DNA of 64,000 nt from Caenorhabditis remanei. Its lineage: Eukaryota; Nematoda; Chromadorea; Rhabditida; Rhabditidae. Below the pieces are notes generated by a model. The model saw only the letters and a program-made list of their open reading frames with translations. It was not told where the DNA came from and did no database searches. Positions 35,959-47,085 of this stretch are shown piece after piece. Each line of letters begins with the position of its first letter. The first letter of the stretch is position 1. Position numbers and translations under genes: made by a program. The stretch is taken from positions 10,645,717 to 10,709,716 of the forward strand of contig NC_071330.1 in assembly GCF_010183535.1 (NCBI RefSeq), written 5' to 3'.

Positions 35959-36446
35959 TTTCCAAAAATATCACGTTTACGGGAAGAAGATTTTGGTAGA
36001 GAGCGTTTCCTAGTTTTGACTTTCTTTGAAGGCTTCTTTCGAGGTCTTTGCTTCCGCTTCTTCAAAGGTTTTCGTTGTCTTCTACGTCTTTTGCGACCAC
36101 CAGACTGATCCAGTTTGCTAACAGCTCGATTAATCAAAGAATTATAAGAATTTGTAGCGTTTTTCGACAAGGACTGTTTAAAAGAATCACCAGACGCTAC
36201 GTCGTTTGCAACACGAAGTGACGAATCCATAACTTCACGGCCTATTGAAACACCCATTCGTTTTAGCAGGGGGACAGCGGAAATGAAGAGTTTTCCGAGA
36301 AGTTGCGAGAAAGGACCGTTTCCCCGTTGATAGAGACTTCCGGCACGAAATCCACCAGAACCTGCTTGATTTGGTTCATTTTCGAAAAAATGGACCCAAT
36401 CAACAGAATTGTCAGGATCAAAATAGATATACATATCACGAGGCAT
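35946..36446 (-). CDS. Basic virion/core-like protein
   Basis: 166 residues. The middle reads GFRAGSLYQRGNGPFSQLLGKLFISAVPLLKRMGV, a motif (AGxLYQRGxG...LLGxLF...PLLK) that I associate with Polinton and adenovirus-like minor virion proteins. The C-terminus is extremely basic (GGRKRRRRQRKPLKKRKQ), like a DNA-condensing core protein or nuclear signal. It overlaps the capsid gene start by 13 bases and follows the penton gene by three. A role in packaging or core structure is inferred. Confidence 0.75.
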   Translation of the reverse strand: MPRDMYIYFDPDNSVDWVHFFENEPNQAGSGGFRAGSLYQRGNGPFSQLLGKLFISAVPLLKRMGVSIGREVMDSSLRVANDVASGDSFKQSLSKNATNSYNSLINRAVSKLDQSGGRKRRRRQRKPLKKRKQRPRKKPSKKVKTRKRSLPKSSSRKRDIFGKWQN

Positions 36447-36449
36447 GAC

Positions 36450-37223
36450 TTAACCATCGATTGAAAATGAAATTGGACGGAAGTGAAGTACAATCACAAT
36501 CTTTCCAGAGTTGAAAGGAATGAAATGATCACGATCGTTCTTTATTTGTATGCCAATACGATCAACTTGTCTCGATCGAACTGGTACATATAGAGGGTTT
36601 GTGAAGGTTTGATCAATATTTCCAGTGTTTGTCGTAGATAGGGTGATAACTTTCAAAAGTGGCACTTTCATATGACTAATCGTTTGTGGCTCCACCAATC
36701 CTTCAGAATAGATGTACATTAGATCGGATCCAGAAAATGCAGAATATTGTCCAACGACTGGAAAAGCTGTTGAAACCTTGTTGAGGCCAAGAAAATAGCT
36801 CAATCTGTCAGAAAGTTCAACTTTGGTCACTTTTGCACTTTTCTGAATAGTTACCCTCTTGAACAACGGTTCATAAGAAAATAGTTCAATCTTGGTTTTT
36901 GTGTCGTTTGTGACACGAATCATAGTGTTGTACAGGGTATAATTCAAAATACCAACCAACTCGACAGGTGAAGAAAATGAGCAATTGGGAATTGAGCATC
37001 GCATACTTTGCTTGTCAAACCAAACTACAAACTCGTTTTCAAAAGAACCATCAGTTTCCAAGCTTTTTGTCAACAAATCGTGGGATGATGGGTAAATTAT
37101 TGAACTCAGGGCGACTTCGTATGGTCTATTGAAATTTAGTGTAGATGGTAGATGCGTCTTAAAGTTTGAAATTGTAGAATCCGTTTGGGCGTTTGAAACA
37201 AGAGTGATGTAAAAATCCGTCAT
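36450..37223 (-). CDS. Minor capsid (penton-like) protein
   Basis: 257 residues in one exon. The opening FYITLVSNAQTDSTISNFKTHLPSTL followed by YEVALSSIIYPSS is characteristic of the Polinton penton or minor capsid protein (FY[VI]TLxSN...NFxxxLPxxL...WEVALxEIxYP). The remainder is beta-rich and ends in a hydrophobic strand IVIVLHFRPISF. Such proteins form a single jelly-roll at capsid vertices. Its start codon overlaps the stop of the upstream membrane-protein gene (ATGA). It is next to the major capsid and core-protein genes. Confidence 0.85.
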   Translation of the reverse strand: MTDFYITLVSNAQTDSTISNFKTHLPSTLNFNRPYEVALSSIIYPSSHDLLTKSLETDGSFENEFVVWFDKQSMRCSIPNCSFSSPVELVGILNYTLYNTMIRVTNDTKTKIELFSYEPLFKRVTIQKSAKVTKVELSDRLSYFLGLNKVSTAFPVVGQYSAFSGSDLMYIYSEGLVEPQTISHMKVPLLKVITLSTTNTGNIDQTFTNPLYVPVRSRQVDRIGIQIKNDRDHFIPFNSGKIVIVLHFRPISFSIDG

Positions 37224-37426
37224 TCTTTAATTTTTGGGTTTGGAAGAAGGTATCCAATACACGAACCAAGAACAACTAGCCAATGCTGATGTTGAGGGTA
37301 GTCAAGGGTACAAATTTTATATAGAGCAACAAATGTGACAATATAAATTATCAAAACTTGGGAAATGAATACAATCAAAGCTTTGGAACAATGAATGTTG
37401 CCACAAGACCACGTAGGGCTTTCCAT
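37220..37426 (-). CDS. Small membrane protein of the Polinton
   Basis: 68 residues with a strong hydrophobic segment (ALIVFISQVLIIYIVTFVALY) and a second weaker one (WLVVLGSCIGYLL). The stop overlaps the penton start by four bases (ATGA). Polintons and related viruses often encode a small transmembrane protein beside the capsid genes. Here it is a candidate for virion membrane interaction. It is far too small to be a class I or III fusogen. Confidence 0.6.
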   Translation of the reverse strand: MESPTWSCGNIHCSKALIVFISQVLIIYIVTFVALYKICTLDYPQHQHWLVVLGSCIGYLLPNPKIKE

Positions 37427-37467
37427 TAAACTGAATCAAATTCAGGAATATAACGAATGATAAACAC

Positions 37468-38501
37468 TCACGATTTTCTACTACGTTTTTTAACTATTTT
37501 ATCAATTTTCTTCAAATTATCAGGTTTCTGATACAATATCATCTCTTCTTGATACCAGATACCGTCGAGCTCATTTTCCATGTCATCTGCGAGAATGTAG
37601 ACTGGAATATCATATTCCACAATTTTGATCACTTTGAATACTTCTTCGGACCACTTGGCACGTGTCCCTTTAGCAAAAGGCGAATTTTCCATAAGAATCC
37701 TGACAGTATCACCTACTTTGAAGCAAGGTTTACTTGATTTTGCAGATCCATAAAGTCGATTCCAAACTTTTTGGGCATTGTTCCAGGAAACTTGCTCGGG
37801 AGACATTCCAATTGAATCCATATAGGTGGCATTCAAACCCTGGACGATATCATCCAAAACCAATGTCCACTCATAACTACCTGTTGCTGTGAACCATTTT
37901 TCCAACTTGTTTTTAATTCTCATGATTGCATTTTCAGCATAACAGGCCTTCACGTTGGTGTTTTTTGGATTCATATGAGAAATCCCCAGTGAGCCTACAA
38001 GTTCTCGAAAAGTGCGTCCCATGAACTCGGTACCTGAAAAGTAAAAATTAGTTTTTGCAAAAAGATTAGTATTTTACCTTTATCAGTATACAAACGAGCT
38101 GGAATCCTCCAAGTTGTCAGCAAAATATCTTCATACGCATCGGAAACTGTGCCACACTCTTTATTTTTCAAGGGTCGGGTGAAAAGAAAGCGGCTAAAGA
38201 CATCGACGACCACCAAAATGTAACAGAATCCTTTATTTTTCTTCTTTAGAGTAGGTAACATTGCGAGATCGGCCATGTGATGACTATCGGGACCGGAAGC
38301 AACCCATGGGTTATGCTTAATCTTTTTGATATTATGAAAGTGTCGAGTGTATGCATTATTGGAATGAAGATAGGATACTACATCTCTTCGTGTGATAGTT
38401 GGATCAATTTCCCGGGCATCAGCGAGTAATTGTGAGACACCACGGAAACCAGACTTGGGATTATGATACAATTTTTCAAGTAATTTTCCTTTTTCTGACA
38501 T
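37468..38501 (-). CDS. Retroviral-type DDE integrase (INT)
   Basis: Exons 38078-38501 and 37468-38033 (44-nt GT-AG intron) give 329 residues. The rve-type catalytic core has Asp78 (HMADLAML), Asp140 (LYTDKGTEF, split by the intron) and Glu175 (CYAENAIMR), a D-x61-D-x34-E arrangement. Other family marks are VVVDVFSRFLFTRPLKNK and, in the C-terminal part, GDTVRIL with a late beta-barrel ending in YQEEMILY. The N-terminus is helical without a clear HHCC zinc finger. The enzyme cuts and joins element ends into target DNA and makes the 6-bp duplication seen here. All catalytic acids are present. Confidence 0.93.
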
Positions 38502-39135
38502 TTAGACCACCACTGCTCCAACGTCTAACTTTGAAGTTTCTGCTACTGGACCTTTGTGGGTATTTTCGCTTTGGATTCAAAATGTACTTTTCCGGAAAAT
38601 TGGTTTCGTTCAAGTATTGTGAAATGGCAAAAAGTCCTGGGGTTGGTTTAGTAATCGGATTTTCGTTGCTAAAGTCTTCGAGAATCCTTTTAATGGTGAC
38701 ATTGGGTATTATAATATCCCTCAAGTAGAAATTACCAGAAGTCTTGTCGATTTTAAAAACTTCAGGGTTTTTCTTGAAATGTACCAAAAGCTTCTTTTTT
38801 GCCGTTTCTATATCAATTTCATTAGAAGTTGCAGTAAGTGACGCTGCCGGCGGTGGTGGTGGTGTTAGTATCGTGTCATTTCCTCCATAAAACACATCAT
38901 CAGCTGGTTCTTCCATAGGTGGCAAATCGACGGGTTTTTCAACTTTAACGGGTTCTTCTGGTTTTGTGGCATTTACCCGTTCTCTCACCAAATTTGATAT
39001 TTCACTTCGCAAATGAGCAAGTTTGACATCATTTTCCATGGGAGCATCAAGAATATTATCAATAGGGTCTTTCCTTTTCGAAATTAAATCTTCATGTTCT
39101 TCAACCGACAATAAAACATATTTACCGTAGGACAT
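38476..39135 (-). CDS. Polinton protein with acidic/proline-rich linker (unknown)
   Basis: 219 residues from ATG 39135, overlapping the integrase start by 26 bases and the preceding gene by 14. The N-terminus (YGKYVLLSVEEHEDL) resembles the opening of a conserved unnamed Polinton protein (KYVLxxxEEYExL). A flexible Pro/Glu middle (DTILTPPPPPAASL) precedes a helical region (LLVHFKKNPEVFKIDKTSG) and a basic tail (NFKVRRWSSGGLNVRKRKIT). It is probably structural or a packaging accessory. The family is recognised only by position and N-terminal pattern. Confidence 0.6.
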   Translation of the reverse strand: MSYGKYVLLSVEEHEDLISKRKDPIDNILDAPMENDVKLAHLRSEISNLVRERVNATKPEEPVKVEKPVDLPPMEEPADDVFYGGNDTILTPPPPPAASLTATSNEIDIETAKKKLLVHFKKNPEVFKIDKTSGNFYLRDIIIPNVTIKRILEDFSNENPITKPTPGLFAISQYLNETNFPEKYILNPKRKYPQRSSSRNFKVRRWSSGGLNVRKRKIT

Positions 39136-39475
39136 TTTCAAGAATAGTAGTAGCGGCTGCTATCAAAACGGGCAAAAGTATAGTGACTGGGGATCCACCA
39201 GTTTGAATCAAAAACTCTCGGGTATCATCGAGATTACGGAAATTTGCCAACATTCTCAAGTTTTGAGCTTGAGGACTTAGTTTTGCAACAATTTTCGGTG
39301 GAACCTTGATTGAACCGTTGATAATGTTAAAAACCAGTTCAACTAGACATATGAGGACTTTGTCGGGAATCGAATTGATTTCGGAGATTCTTTCATTTTC
39401 ATCCGTAGTTGAAGAAAGGGCCAGAATCTTGTGAAAAGCCTCCAAATCCCAACAATTATTTTGGTACATAGACAT
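39122..39475 (-). CDS. Small Polinton protein with hydrophobic C-terminus
   Basis: 117 residues from ATG 39475, overlapping the ATPase end by 20 bases. It has an acidic helical middle and a tail FLIQTGGSPVTILLPVLIAAATTIL. A similar FLxQxGG...LLPxL ending recurs in small Polinton proteins encoded beside the ATPase, which I recall only as a pattern. An amphipathic or membrane-active tail would fit a capsid accessory role. Function is not established. Confidence 0.6.
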   Translation of the reverse strand: MSMYQNNCWDLEAFHKILALSSTTDENERISEINSIPDKVLICLVELVFNIINGSIKVPPKIVAKLSPQAQNLRMLANFRNLDDTREFLIQTGGSPVTILLPVLIAAATTILENVLR

Positions 39476-40085
39476 GAGTGGTTTTGCCAGGGAGGATATT
39501 ATCGCGATAACGAATTTCGTCAGGGCAGTTTTTATGTAGATCAATAAGCAAATACGTATAAGGCTGATTAGTAGCGTCTGTATAAATGGACAGAAACGTA
39601 TTGCATGAGCCAGGCATAAGTTGTGAACCCAAACACCGTACACTTGACTTGTCTGCATTGTTTTTGAACAAAATTATATAACTTGCCTGCAAACGCAAGT
39701 TTCTAATCACTTTTGAGTAGAAAATAGTGTGAAGTAGAAACATGATGGTCATATCGTAGTGGTGGGCCAAAACAGAGACTAAACGCTCCATTCCAGAGTT
39801 TTGGTCGATTTTTGTCATTAAATCGTCTATAACCACCATAGCCTGTTCCTTCTTATATTTCTTCAATTCTTCCAAGTTTGGAAGTCCCTCACGAAGCAAA
39901 ATATCAGGCCTATTCTTCATCGAGTCGGGTACGCTTTCAAAGGTATCGTAATACCAAAAACAGACTTTGCTATTTGCATCAAAAATAACATTTCGTTGGT
40001 CCACAATTTGTCGAGCCAAAGTGCTCTTTCCTTGACCGCTTGGTCCGACAATAAGAATAGTAGACTGCCAAGCTAGCTTAACCAT
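39456..40085 (-). CDS. Genome-packaging ATPase (A32/FtsK-HerA type)
   Basis: 209 residues from ATG 40085. The Walker A motif GPSGQGKST is at residues 14-22, Walker B (MVVIDDL) near 83-89, and a likely sensor polar segment follows (FLLHTIFYSKVIRNLRL). These are the marks of the DNA-packaging ATPase shared by Polintons, adintoviruses and nucleocytoplasmic large DNA viruses. It would pump the element genome into capsids. The frame is intact. Confidence 0.93.
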   Translation of the reverse strand: MVKLAWQSTILIVGPSGQGKSTLARQIVDQRNVIFDANSKVCFWYYDTFESVPDSMKNRPDILLREGLPNLEELKKYKKEQAMVVIDDLMTKIDQNSGMERLVSVLAHHYDMTIMFLLHTIFYSKVIRNLRLQASYIILFKNNADKSSVRCLGSQLMPGSCNTFLSIYTDATNQPYTYLLIDLHKNCPDEIRYRDNILPGKTTHVYVPK

Positions 40086-40909
40086 GATGAATGAATATTT
40101 TTTTTTTTGAATATTTTTGTTTCATTTTCATTCCATTCGATGCGAAAAAATTTCTATTAATTTTTCGTTTACTGGAGAATCTCATGAATTTTCCATTTTA
40201 TCGCATAATTTCCGATATTAACACATTTCCGACAATATTTCACTAAAATATGTGATGGCCGTCCCGTAAATCGACACGGCCTATCTTTTCTGGCTCCCAG
40301 TCCCCGGCCCCGCGCAAGTACGTAAGTACACCACGGGCATTGCACACTTTTCCCATCTCTCAACTATTTCATCATCTCCCTTCTCTCTGTGTGTCTGTTT
40401 GCTTCCTTCACTACTTTGACGCGGACTTGTAAAAATAAATTTATTAAGAAAAAATCCCTCTTTCCCAATAACAACATAACCACCAAGAAAAGCAAGTCGG
40501 AGGGTCACAACAAGTGACCTGGAGATGAAGCGAAAGCCAAAGGCTAAACCTTCCCTTCGCCACTCCTCACCGGAGCGGCTCATTGGTCAGGTTCTGAGAA
40601 GGAGTTTGTGTTGTGAGAGATTCCATTCCAAAACCGTGTCCCATAGCATGTTGAAATTCAGACACTTAGTGCAAAAACTCGAAAACCGTGTCCCATAGCA
40701 TGTTGAAATTCAGACACTTAGTGCAAAAACTCCAAAACCGTGTCCCATAGCATAATCCAAAATCTTAGTGCAGAAAGTACCTTCTGTTTCTCCCTATCCA
40801 ATGCAAATTCGCCTTCACTTCCTTGTTAAATGTACATTTATTCGTGGAATTGCGTAAAAAGAGAGACTTTATTCAAAATACCCGAAAAGTAAAGTAAAAA
40901 CATGATATT
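40086..40909. other. Non-coding gap between ATPase and polymerase genes
   Basis: The compact gene cluster is broken here by about 820 bases without a convincing gene. The middle (about 40240-40620) has a different, GC-richer composition and a motif CGTAAATCGACACGGCC resembling a common Caenorhabditis dispersed repeat, so a nested host repeat is likely. Two minus-strand frames (40169-40363, 40281-40583) have no protein-like features. A 52-bp tandem repeat follows. Confidence 0.45.
40630..40773. repeat. 52-bp tandem repeat, about 2.8 copies
   Basis: The phrase AAAACCGTGTCCCATAGC starts at 40630, 40682 and 40734, a period of exactly 52. The first two units are nearly identical and the third is degenerate. 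It lies between the ATPase and polymerase genes of the Polinton. Confidence 0.85.
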
Positions 40910-43900
40910 TTATTCGAAATACCCAAAAGGTAAGGTTGATCCATCCATCAGTATTCTTCTCTTATTAAATGTGAAGCGGAATCTCTTATTGATGGTGCGG
41001 CTGAACACATGATGGTCCCTGTCTCGATTGATGACAAATTGCGGCAAGTTCATCGTGGTCCTGTCAGCAACATCCTCCAAAACCTCGGTGATCATATTCT
41101 TCATTTTGCCAAAAGTAACTCGCTTGTCGACTTCGGAATTGATTGTGACGCCCTTCATCTTTCTCACAACCTGAAATTTTATATAAGTATTAAAGTTTTT
41201 GAAAAATGAATAGTACCTTGACTTCTCCACTGGAAAGACGATCCTTATAACAATAAGTTTTGGGTCCAAGGCTAACAAACTCTTCCAATTCACCATCCAA
41301 TTCATTTGTGAGTTGTCCTAGGTAGGGTCCGATCTCCGATGCCAGTGGATCGTCGCAACCGTCTGGGACCGTATAAATCAATGAATCGGTATCTGAAAAA
41401 AGTTTGAAAATTTTAAGAAAATTATATAAAAACCATACCGGAATACACTAGATTGTCTGGACCAGCCATCTCCATGAGCCGATACAAGCGGAGGCGAGCA
41501 TAAGATGTTGTCAATGCGGCTAGATGTACGGCGCTTGTCTTCAAACTTGAAAGAGTTTCCGCCTTCTTTCGATACTTGATGACGACCACATCATTCACAG
41601 GACGGACATCGAGGAGGGCAATGGAGGTGTCATTAACCAATTTCCAAAACTTTGATGGATCGATAACTATTTCAGTGTGCTCACGATCGACTCGCTGAGC
41701 AAACTTCCCCCACTGAAAATATTATTATTTTTAAAATTTTTAGACAAAAGACTTACGAGTGAATTCAGCAAGAGTTTGGCAACGGCTCGTTTTCCGGCAT
41801 TCTTCACGAAACGAGTCCAGTCATCGAGGCGGATATGTTCCTTCTCCCAGTATCCCTGGCAGTATTCAGCCTTCTCTTCATCCGTGTTGACATTTGACGG
41901 CCAGCCAGAGCTATACTGAAAATTGAAAAGAAAAGGATTTTTAAAAGTTTGAATACAACTTACAATCTTCTCTGCCATCATTGAGTTGATGTATGATGTG
42001 AATAGGCCTCCTTCTCCATCAGCATTGTTTTCCACCCAATTCTTGTACTCTACTCCATGATAAACTTGAACAATTTTGTAGCCGAGTTCAAGGGCTTTTT
42101 TGAGTTCCACAGTTGTATAAGTTCCAGAGAAAGCTCGCTCCGATTCAGTGTGCTCACACTTTGACTGGCACCCAGCTTTTGCACATTCTGAAAAAGTATT
42201 TTAAATGATTGAAAATAGTCTAAAACTCACTTTTGCACAAAAAGAACATCAACCGGCCAGATGCTTTTCCGGGAATCAATGGTGTCTTCAAGTCATTTGG
42301 AGCAACAATTTTACAACTGAGGAATCCTTTGAACTGCAAATCTTCAGGAGTGGTCATTGGCACCTTCATGCTGCTTCTTGGAACATTGACTGGCTCTCCG
42401 ATAGGATAAGACTCGTGTTTCATGACGGTCGGGTATAAGCTGAAAATAAGTTTACGACCAAATTTTGGAAAAAATACTCACCTAACTACATCGAGGTAGT
42501 ATCCTTTCTTTCCTTCACAGCGCAAATGAAGTTTGAATACCTCGGTACGTCCTCCGACCAAAGCTTTTTCACATTCAAGCAAGTCCTGAAAGGATTCAAC
42601 TAATTTTAGAAAAATTTCAAAAATGCTTACCACTGCTTCATAGTTTTCGAAAAATTCAGCCATGTCCTTATTGTTTCGGAGCTCTTTCTTGACTTCACAC
42701 TCGTAAACAACTTTGACTGGGACGGTATTTCGCAATGTTCGAAGGCGTTTCCGGTCTTCCTTCCAAATTTCACGAGCACTCCTTTCTCCAATAATTGATT
42801 CTTCCGAGTAGGTACATGTGTGTCCATGCCAATAACATCCCTGAAAAATCTTTCTATATTTTGTATATTTTTCAAAAACTTACAAAAAATTCAATAACCT
42901 GACCGTCAGGGTATTTTTCGCATTTCGGAATGTAACCATCGACTCGATAGCCATCAATTTTTTCTTCACCGTACGTGGTCGACATGTTCATTTGGACTCC
43001 TTCACTTTCTCCAATCCAAGCCAAGTATTTTTGACTCAATACAGAGTTGCTGACTGATACGGAAGGTTTAGCGTCCAAGACAATTTCACGATCCTTGTGC
43101 AAATGATTACGACGGAAAACTTTTGCTGCAGCTGAAGCAGCTGTCGTAGATTCCTAAAAAATTTATTATTTTTAAAGGTAACCAAATAAAAAACTTACTT
43201 CCAAGAGGCAAACGTTTGTCATCGCTTCAAATTCTTTTTCGAATTCCGTCATTGCTGAAGAGAGGATGAAGACATCATTATAACAATACTTGTGGATTTC
43301 GTCAATGAAGTTGAATTGTTTTCCAGCATTTCGTTCAGCATCCAAAAATTCGACCAATTTCTCTCTGACAGGTGCTGGTTTGTTTTCGATGGCGTAGTAG
43401 TCATTGTCGGGGATGGCGCCAGAGTAGTCGTAATTTTCAGGTTTTATAAACTTGACCGGAAAATCTCTGTAAATTGAAAATTATTTTCACAACGAGTAAT
43501 TGATAACATACCCTTTTTCCGACTTGATTTGGAATGTCTTGGCGACGTTGGCGAGGCTCATTGTCAGGTATTTGAGGGAGTCGATGAGACGGACATTATT
43601 GTATTTCATGTAGATAATTTTGGTCCCATCAAGACATACTTCGGGTGCAGCCTTGTTGCTGGAGATCATGTTTTCCAAGATGAATTGACCATCGTAACTA
43701 AAAATATTTTATGTTTAACTGAAAAGAAAATGTTTCTTACCCGGATGAATTGTGTGCGACGGCAACATATCCTCGGTGATGATTGCCAAACAGCCACTTT
43801 GTGAGACTTGCACCAACATTGACGTTCCTATTGTCGGGCGTCACACACTCAATGACCTTGACCCTTCCATTTGGTGCACACTTTTTGCAAACCGCGTTGC

Positions 43901-45809
43901 GCGCATCTTGGAGATTTTTTGGAATGTTGTGGGAACACTTTGGGCAGCAACGAAGAGCCACAAACAAGACGGGGTGCTGCTCGCCATTATCGGGATTTGC
44001 ACGACACTAAAATATAAAAATGTTTTGGGAAAATTTCACAAAATACTCACCTCGATGTCGAAATACACTCTTTTCCTTGTCAACTTCTTTTCATTTTTTC
44101 CACATGGTGTCATTGTGCATTTATGATCTTGATCCTTCGGGATTTGACAACGGTGACAGTATTTTTCACCACACACATGGCCTCGATTGTTTTTATTGTA
44201 GTAATATGCTGTCTCACATTTCCCACAAAATTTGGTAAAGTCACATCTACTTTTACCATTTCTCGGACCTAAACAAGAAAAATTAATACATTTTTTCAAA
44301 AGTAAACAACTCACCACGACGAAGATGATTTTGGTAACAATTTTCCGAGGGAAAAACCACTCTACATTTTGTGCATGTTGTTTCGACATCGTCCTTCGAG
44401 CTGTGGCAGTCATTCGCTCCACACAATCGATGACGAAGACGACATTTATAATGGGAGGCCGCATCTCGGTATCTCGTCTGGCATAGTCCACAATAATATT
44501 TCGTCTTGAGGAGGGCACACAGACTCCGCACACCCGAGTAGTGACCGTCCGCCAGATAGAGTACCAATTGTTTGTCCTTTCCAACATATGGACCAGCATA
44601 GTACGGCGTGGAGGAGTTTTGTGTGAAGACAATTATTTGATATTTGCCAGCATAGATTGTCTCCTGGAATTGCTTCACATCCAACATGTCAAAATCCGTT
44701 GATTTTATGACATTGGCCTCCTATAAAAATATCTAAAAGTTTGAATGAATCTAAAGAATGGGATTACCTTTTTCATTTTCCGTACAGCCTTGTATACTTC
44801 TGGGAACTTGTTTGGCCGGCTGTGGGATTTGCGGGTGGAGTTGAGGTATTTGTTTCTGCATCTATCAAGCTTCTGCCATTCAAAGTGCATTTCAGCCTGG
44901 TATAGCGCGTGTACCAGGCAGTCTTCCACGACTGAAAAAAGGTATTTTACTTAAGAAACAATTTATTTAAAAATTACCATCATTTTTCATAATGTTGCTC
45001 CGTTGTGGTCTGATGACTTCATCCTCAAGCTCTTCAGCCTCCGTCTCCTCATCCTCCTCGGATCCGTCGGTATCCTTGGCGGCAGCATCAAAAAGATCGC
45101 TCGCGACCTGTTCCTCTCCTCTCTCTTTGGCTCTTTTCGATCGTTTCCCAAATGCCGTCAGATCGAGTAGGCTGGCTATATCGAATTTCCTCTTTCCTCC
45201 GCTGCCAGACGGAGGGTTTAGGTAGGTGATGCGAAGTGCCAGCTTCGGGGTATCAAGCTCGAGTACAGATTTATTGGACTGGGACATTTCCTCCATACTT
45301 TGAACAAGGTCTTCTGAGGACAGCTTGTTCAAAGGTTTAAAAGAAAGCCCAATCACTTCGGAAATTTCATCCGACTCGAGCATGATTCCCACTCGGCAAT
45401 TAGAATGAGAAATCCCAGATGGTACATTATTTTTAATTATTTTTATAATGTCCTCTCCAAAAAGTTGTGGACCGTTAGGGTCCACAGTATAAAGTCTGGG
45501 GATTTCTATATCTAATTTGACACGTGTCACGGCACCTTTAAAACGCCTCTTCCCCTCCGTCACGGCCCTACTCAAAACTTTCAACGAGGAACCGCCTACT
45601 TGCATCTAAGAGAAAAACCATTATAAATATGTCTTCAAAATGTGACTCACCTCGTTTTCGGCCTCATTGTTCTCCATTTCTTCCACTTTTCCCACCAACT
45701 CGTTCACCACCTCTTTGATTTCCGACTCGATACGTTCTCGATCCATTTCTTCCACTTTTCCCACCAACTCGTTCACCAACTCTTTGATTTCCAACTCGAC
45801 TTGAGCCAT
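40910..45809 (-). CDS. Protein-primed family B DNA polymerase (pPolB)
   Basis: Seventeen exons can be joined in frame (first 45651-45809, then 44978-45605, 44768-44931, 44315-44720, 44051-44268, 43741-44006, and on to 41217-41392 and 40910-41170), giving 1,393 residues without a stop. The N-terminus is a coiled coil with a duplicated VNELVGKVEEM block, then an acidic linker. Cys/His-rich zinc-like modules (CGLC, CTKC, CGKC) precede exonuclease motifs FDIE (exon 5), NSSGYD (exons 6-7) and YCYNDVFIL (exon 8). Polymerase motifs are LDVVSLYPTVM (A), KRAVAKLLLNSLWGKF (B) and YSDTDSLIY (C). All catalytic acids are present. It would copy the element using a terminal protein as primer. A TTTTTCAG 14 bases before the ATG could accept a spliced leader. 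Confidence 0.93.
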
Positions 45810-45831
45810 TTTCTTCCAGAGATCCTGAAAA

Positions 45832-46114
45832 ATGTCACAATTGGCAACAACAGCTCCACAAAAGAATATAAATGAGACTGGCACCGGATATGTCACGAGC
45901 ACACAGCAACCATATTACGATCAAGGAGGAATGGTGAGTTTTATAGTCAAAAATGTGTCAAAAATAATAAAAATTTCAGATGAATACGGGTGGAATAGAA
46001 CCAATCTACTTTTCAAACGAAATTGTGCCAAAAACCGTGAAGAAACCGGAAACATTCGTTTTCAACTTCAACAAGGGTTCTGCTCCAGTTTTCAACATTA
46101 TGAAGGAAAAGTGA
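45832..46114 (+). CDS. Small Polinton protein, 78 residues
   Basis: Exons 45832-45933 and 45980-46114 (46-nt intron) give 78 residues. The first exon is Thr/Gln-rich (QLATTAPQKNINETGTGYVT); the second is compact (PETFVFNFNKGSAPVFNIM). Its ATG is only 22 bases from the divergent polymerase ATG, so the two genes share a promoter or overlap in their 5' ends. No family recognised. Confidence 0.55.
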
Positions 46115-46478
46115 CGAAATTGAAAAAAAAAGTGCTACCGATTCCCCCTACACTTTTGCTGAATTCAATTACGTTTTCGATGAGTCATCTTCGATTTTGT
46201 GAAAAAGTGCCCTCCAATACACCTACCCGCAATATTGTGCTTTCCACCGTGTTTTCGTCCTTTTTGATGTTTTTCCACACCTATCATCCAATTCCAATGA
46301 TTGAGTCATGGCTCAATTTGACAATTTTCCTCGTTTTTCCTGAAATATCATACTTTTTCAATTATTTTTGCTCAAAAAATTTTTGCTTGACTCCGCCCCT
46401 TTTTTGATATGCTTGTCACTTTCATTTCATTTCATTCACTTTTTATCGCTCTTCAATAAATTTCTTACTATTCTAGAA
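46115..46478. other. Spacer between two plus-strand cargo genes
   Basis: AT-rich with a TTCTTACTATTCTAG acceptor-like sequence just before the next ATG. I see no gene. Confidence 0.4.
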
Positions 46479-47085
46479 ATGCCTATTACTCGTTGGGATA
46501 ATCCAAAAGCTAAAGCTCCAGAGCAAGACGCAATCAAGAATTGGTCTCCAACCACCGAAAAAACCATTGATGATTTTGTCAAGGAAGCTGCTATGGAACC
46601 GATTGAGAAGCCAAGTTTCCCTCAAAAATCCGCGTACAAACGAAAGCGCGAGGAAAAGAAGGTCGAATCACCAGAGGACGCCCATAAAAGAAGAGTGGTC
46701 GGTTTCAACACTTTTCAGTATTTAAATAGAAAATTTGTTATTTTTAGGAGTGGCTCCACAAGCGTGCCAAGGAGAGTGCTATTCCAACCGAAGAGGGGGC
46801 CGTTCTGAAGCCATCTTTCATTTTCAAGGACATTGGGCCATTCATTGTCAACATGTGCCTCAATTGTAGAATTTTCAACTCGACTCAAGAACCAAAAACA
46901 GTTGCTGATGGAATGGTTCAAATGCGTAAGTTTTTTATATTTTTTCCGTTAAATATCATATTCTTATTCAATTATTTTCAGCAATGGCTCTCTGTACTGT
47001 ATGCCGTGCTCACTTCAATCATCAACGTGCTACAAAGTTCTTCCATTTCGACCTCCCATCAGTCAAGAAAAATTATAATCTCTAA
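46479..47085 (+). CDS. CxxC zinc-binding Polinton cargo protein
   Basis: Exons 46479-46694 (or 46697), 46748-46925 and 46982-47085 give about 165 residues. The basic first half (KSAYKRKREEKKVE, AHKRREWLHKRAK) looks nuclear or nucleic-acid binding. The second half has two CxxC knuckles, MCLNCRIF and LCTVCRAHFNHQ, with nearby histidines, a plausible Zn-ribbon or treble clef. The first donor is weak (GTGGTC or GTCGGT), and both choices keep frame. It could regulate transcription of element or host (inference). No close family recognised. Confidence 0.6.

Noticed and set aside
40281..40583. 100-codon minus-strand frame in the Polinton gap
   Set aside because: Composition and a neighbouring host-repeat motif suggest non-coding repeat sequence. 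No domain and no splice context.
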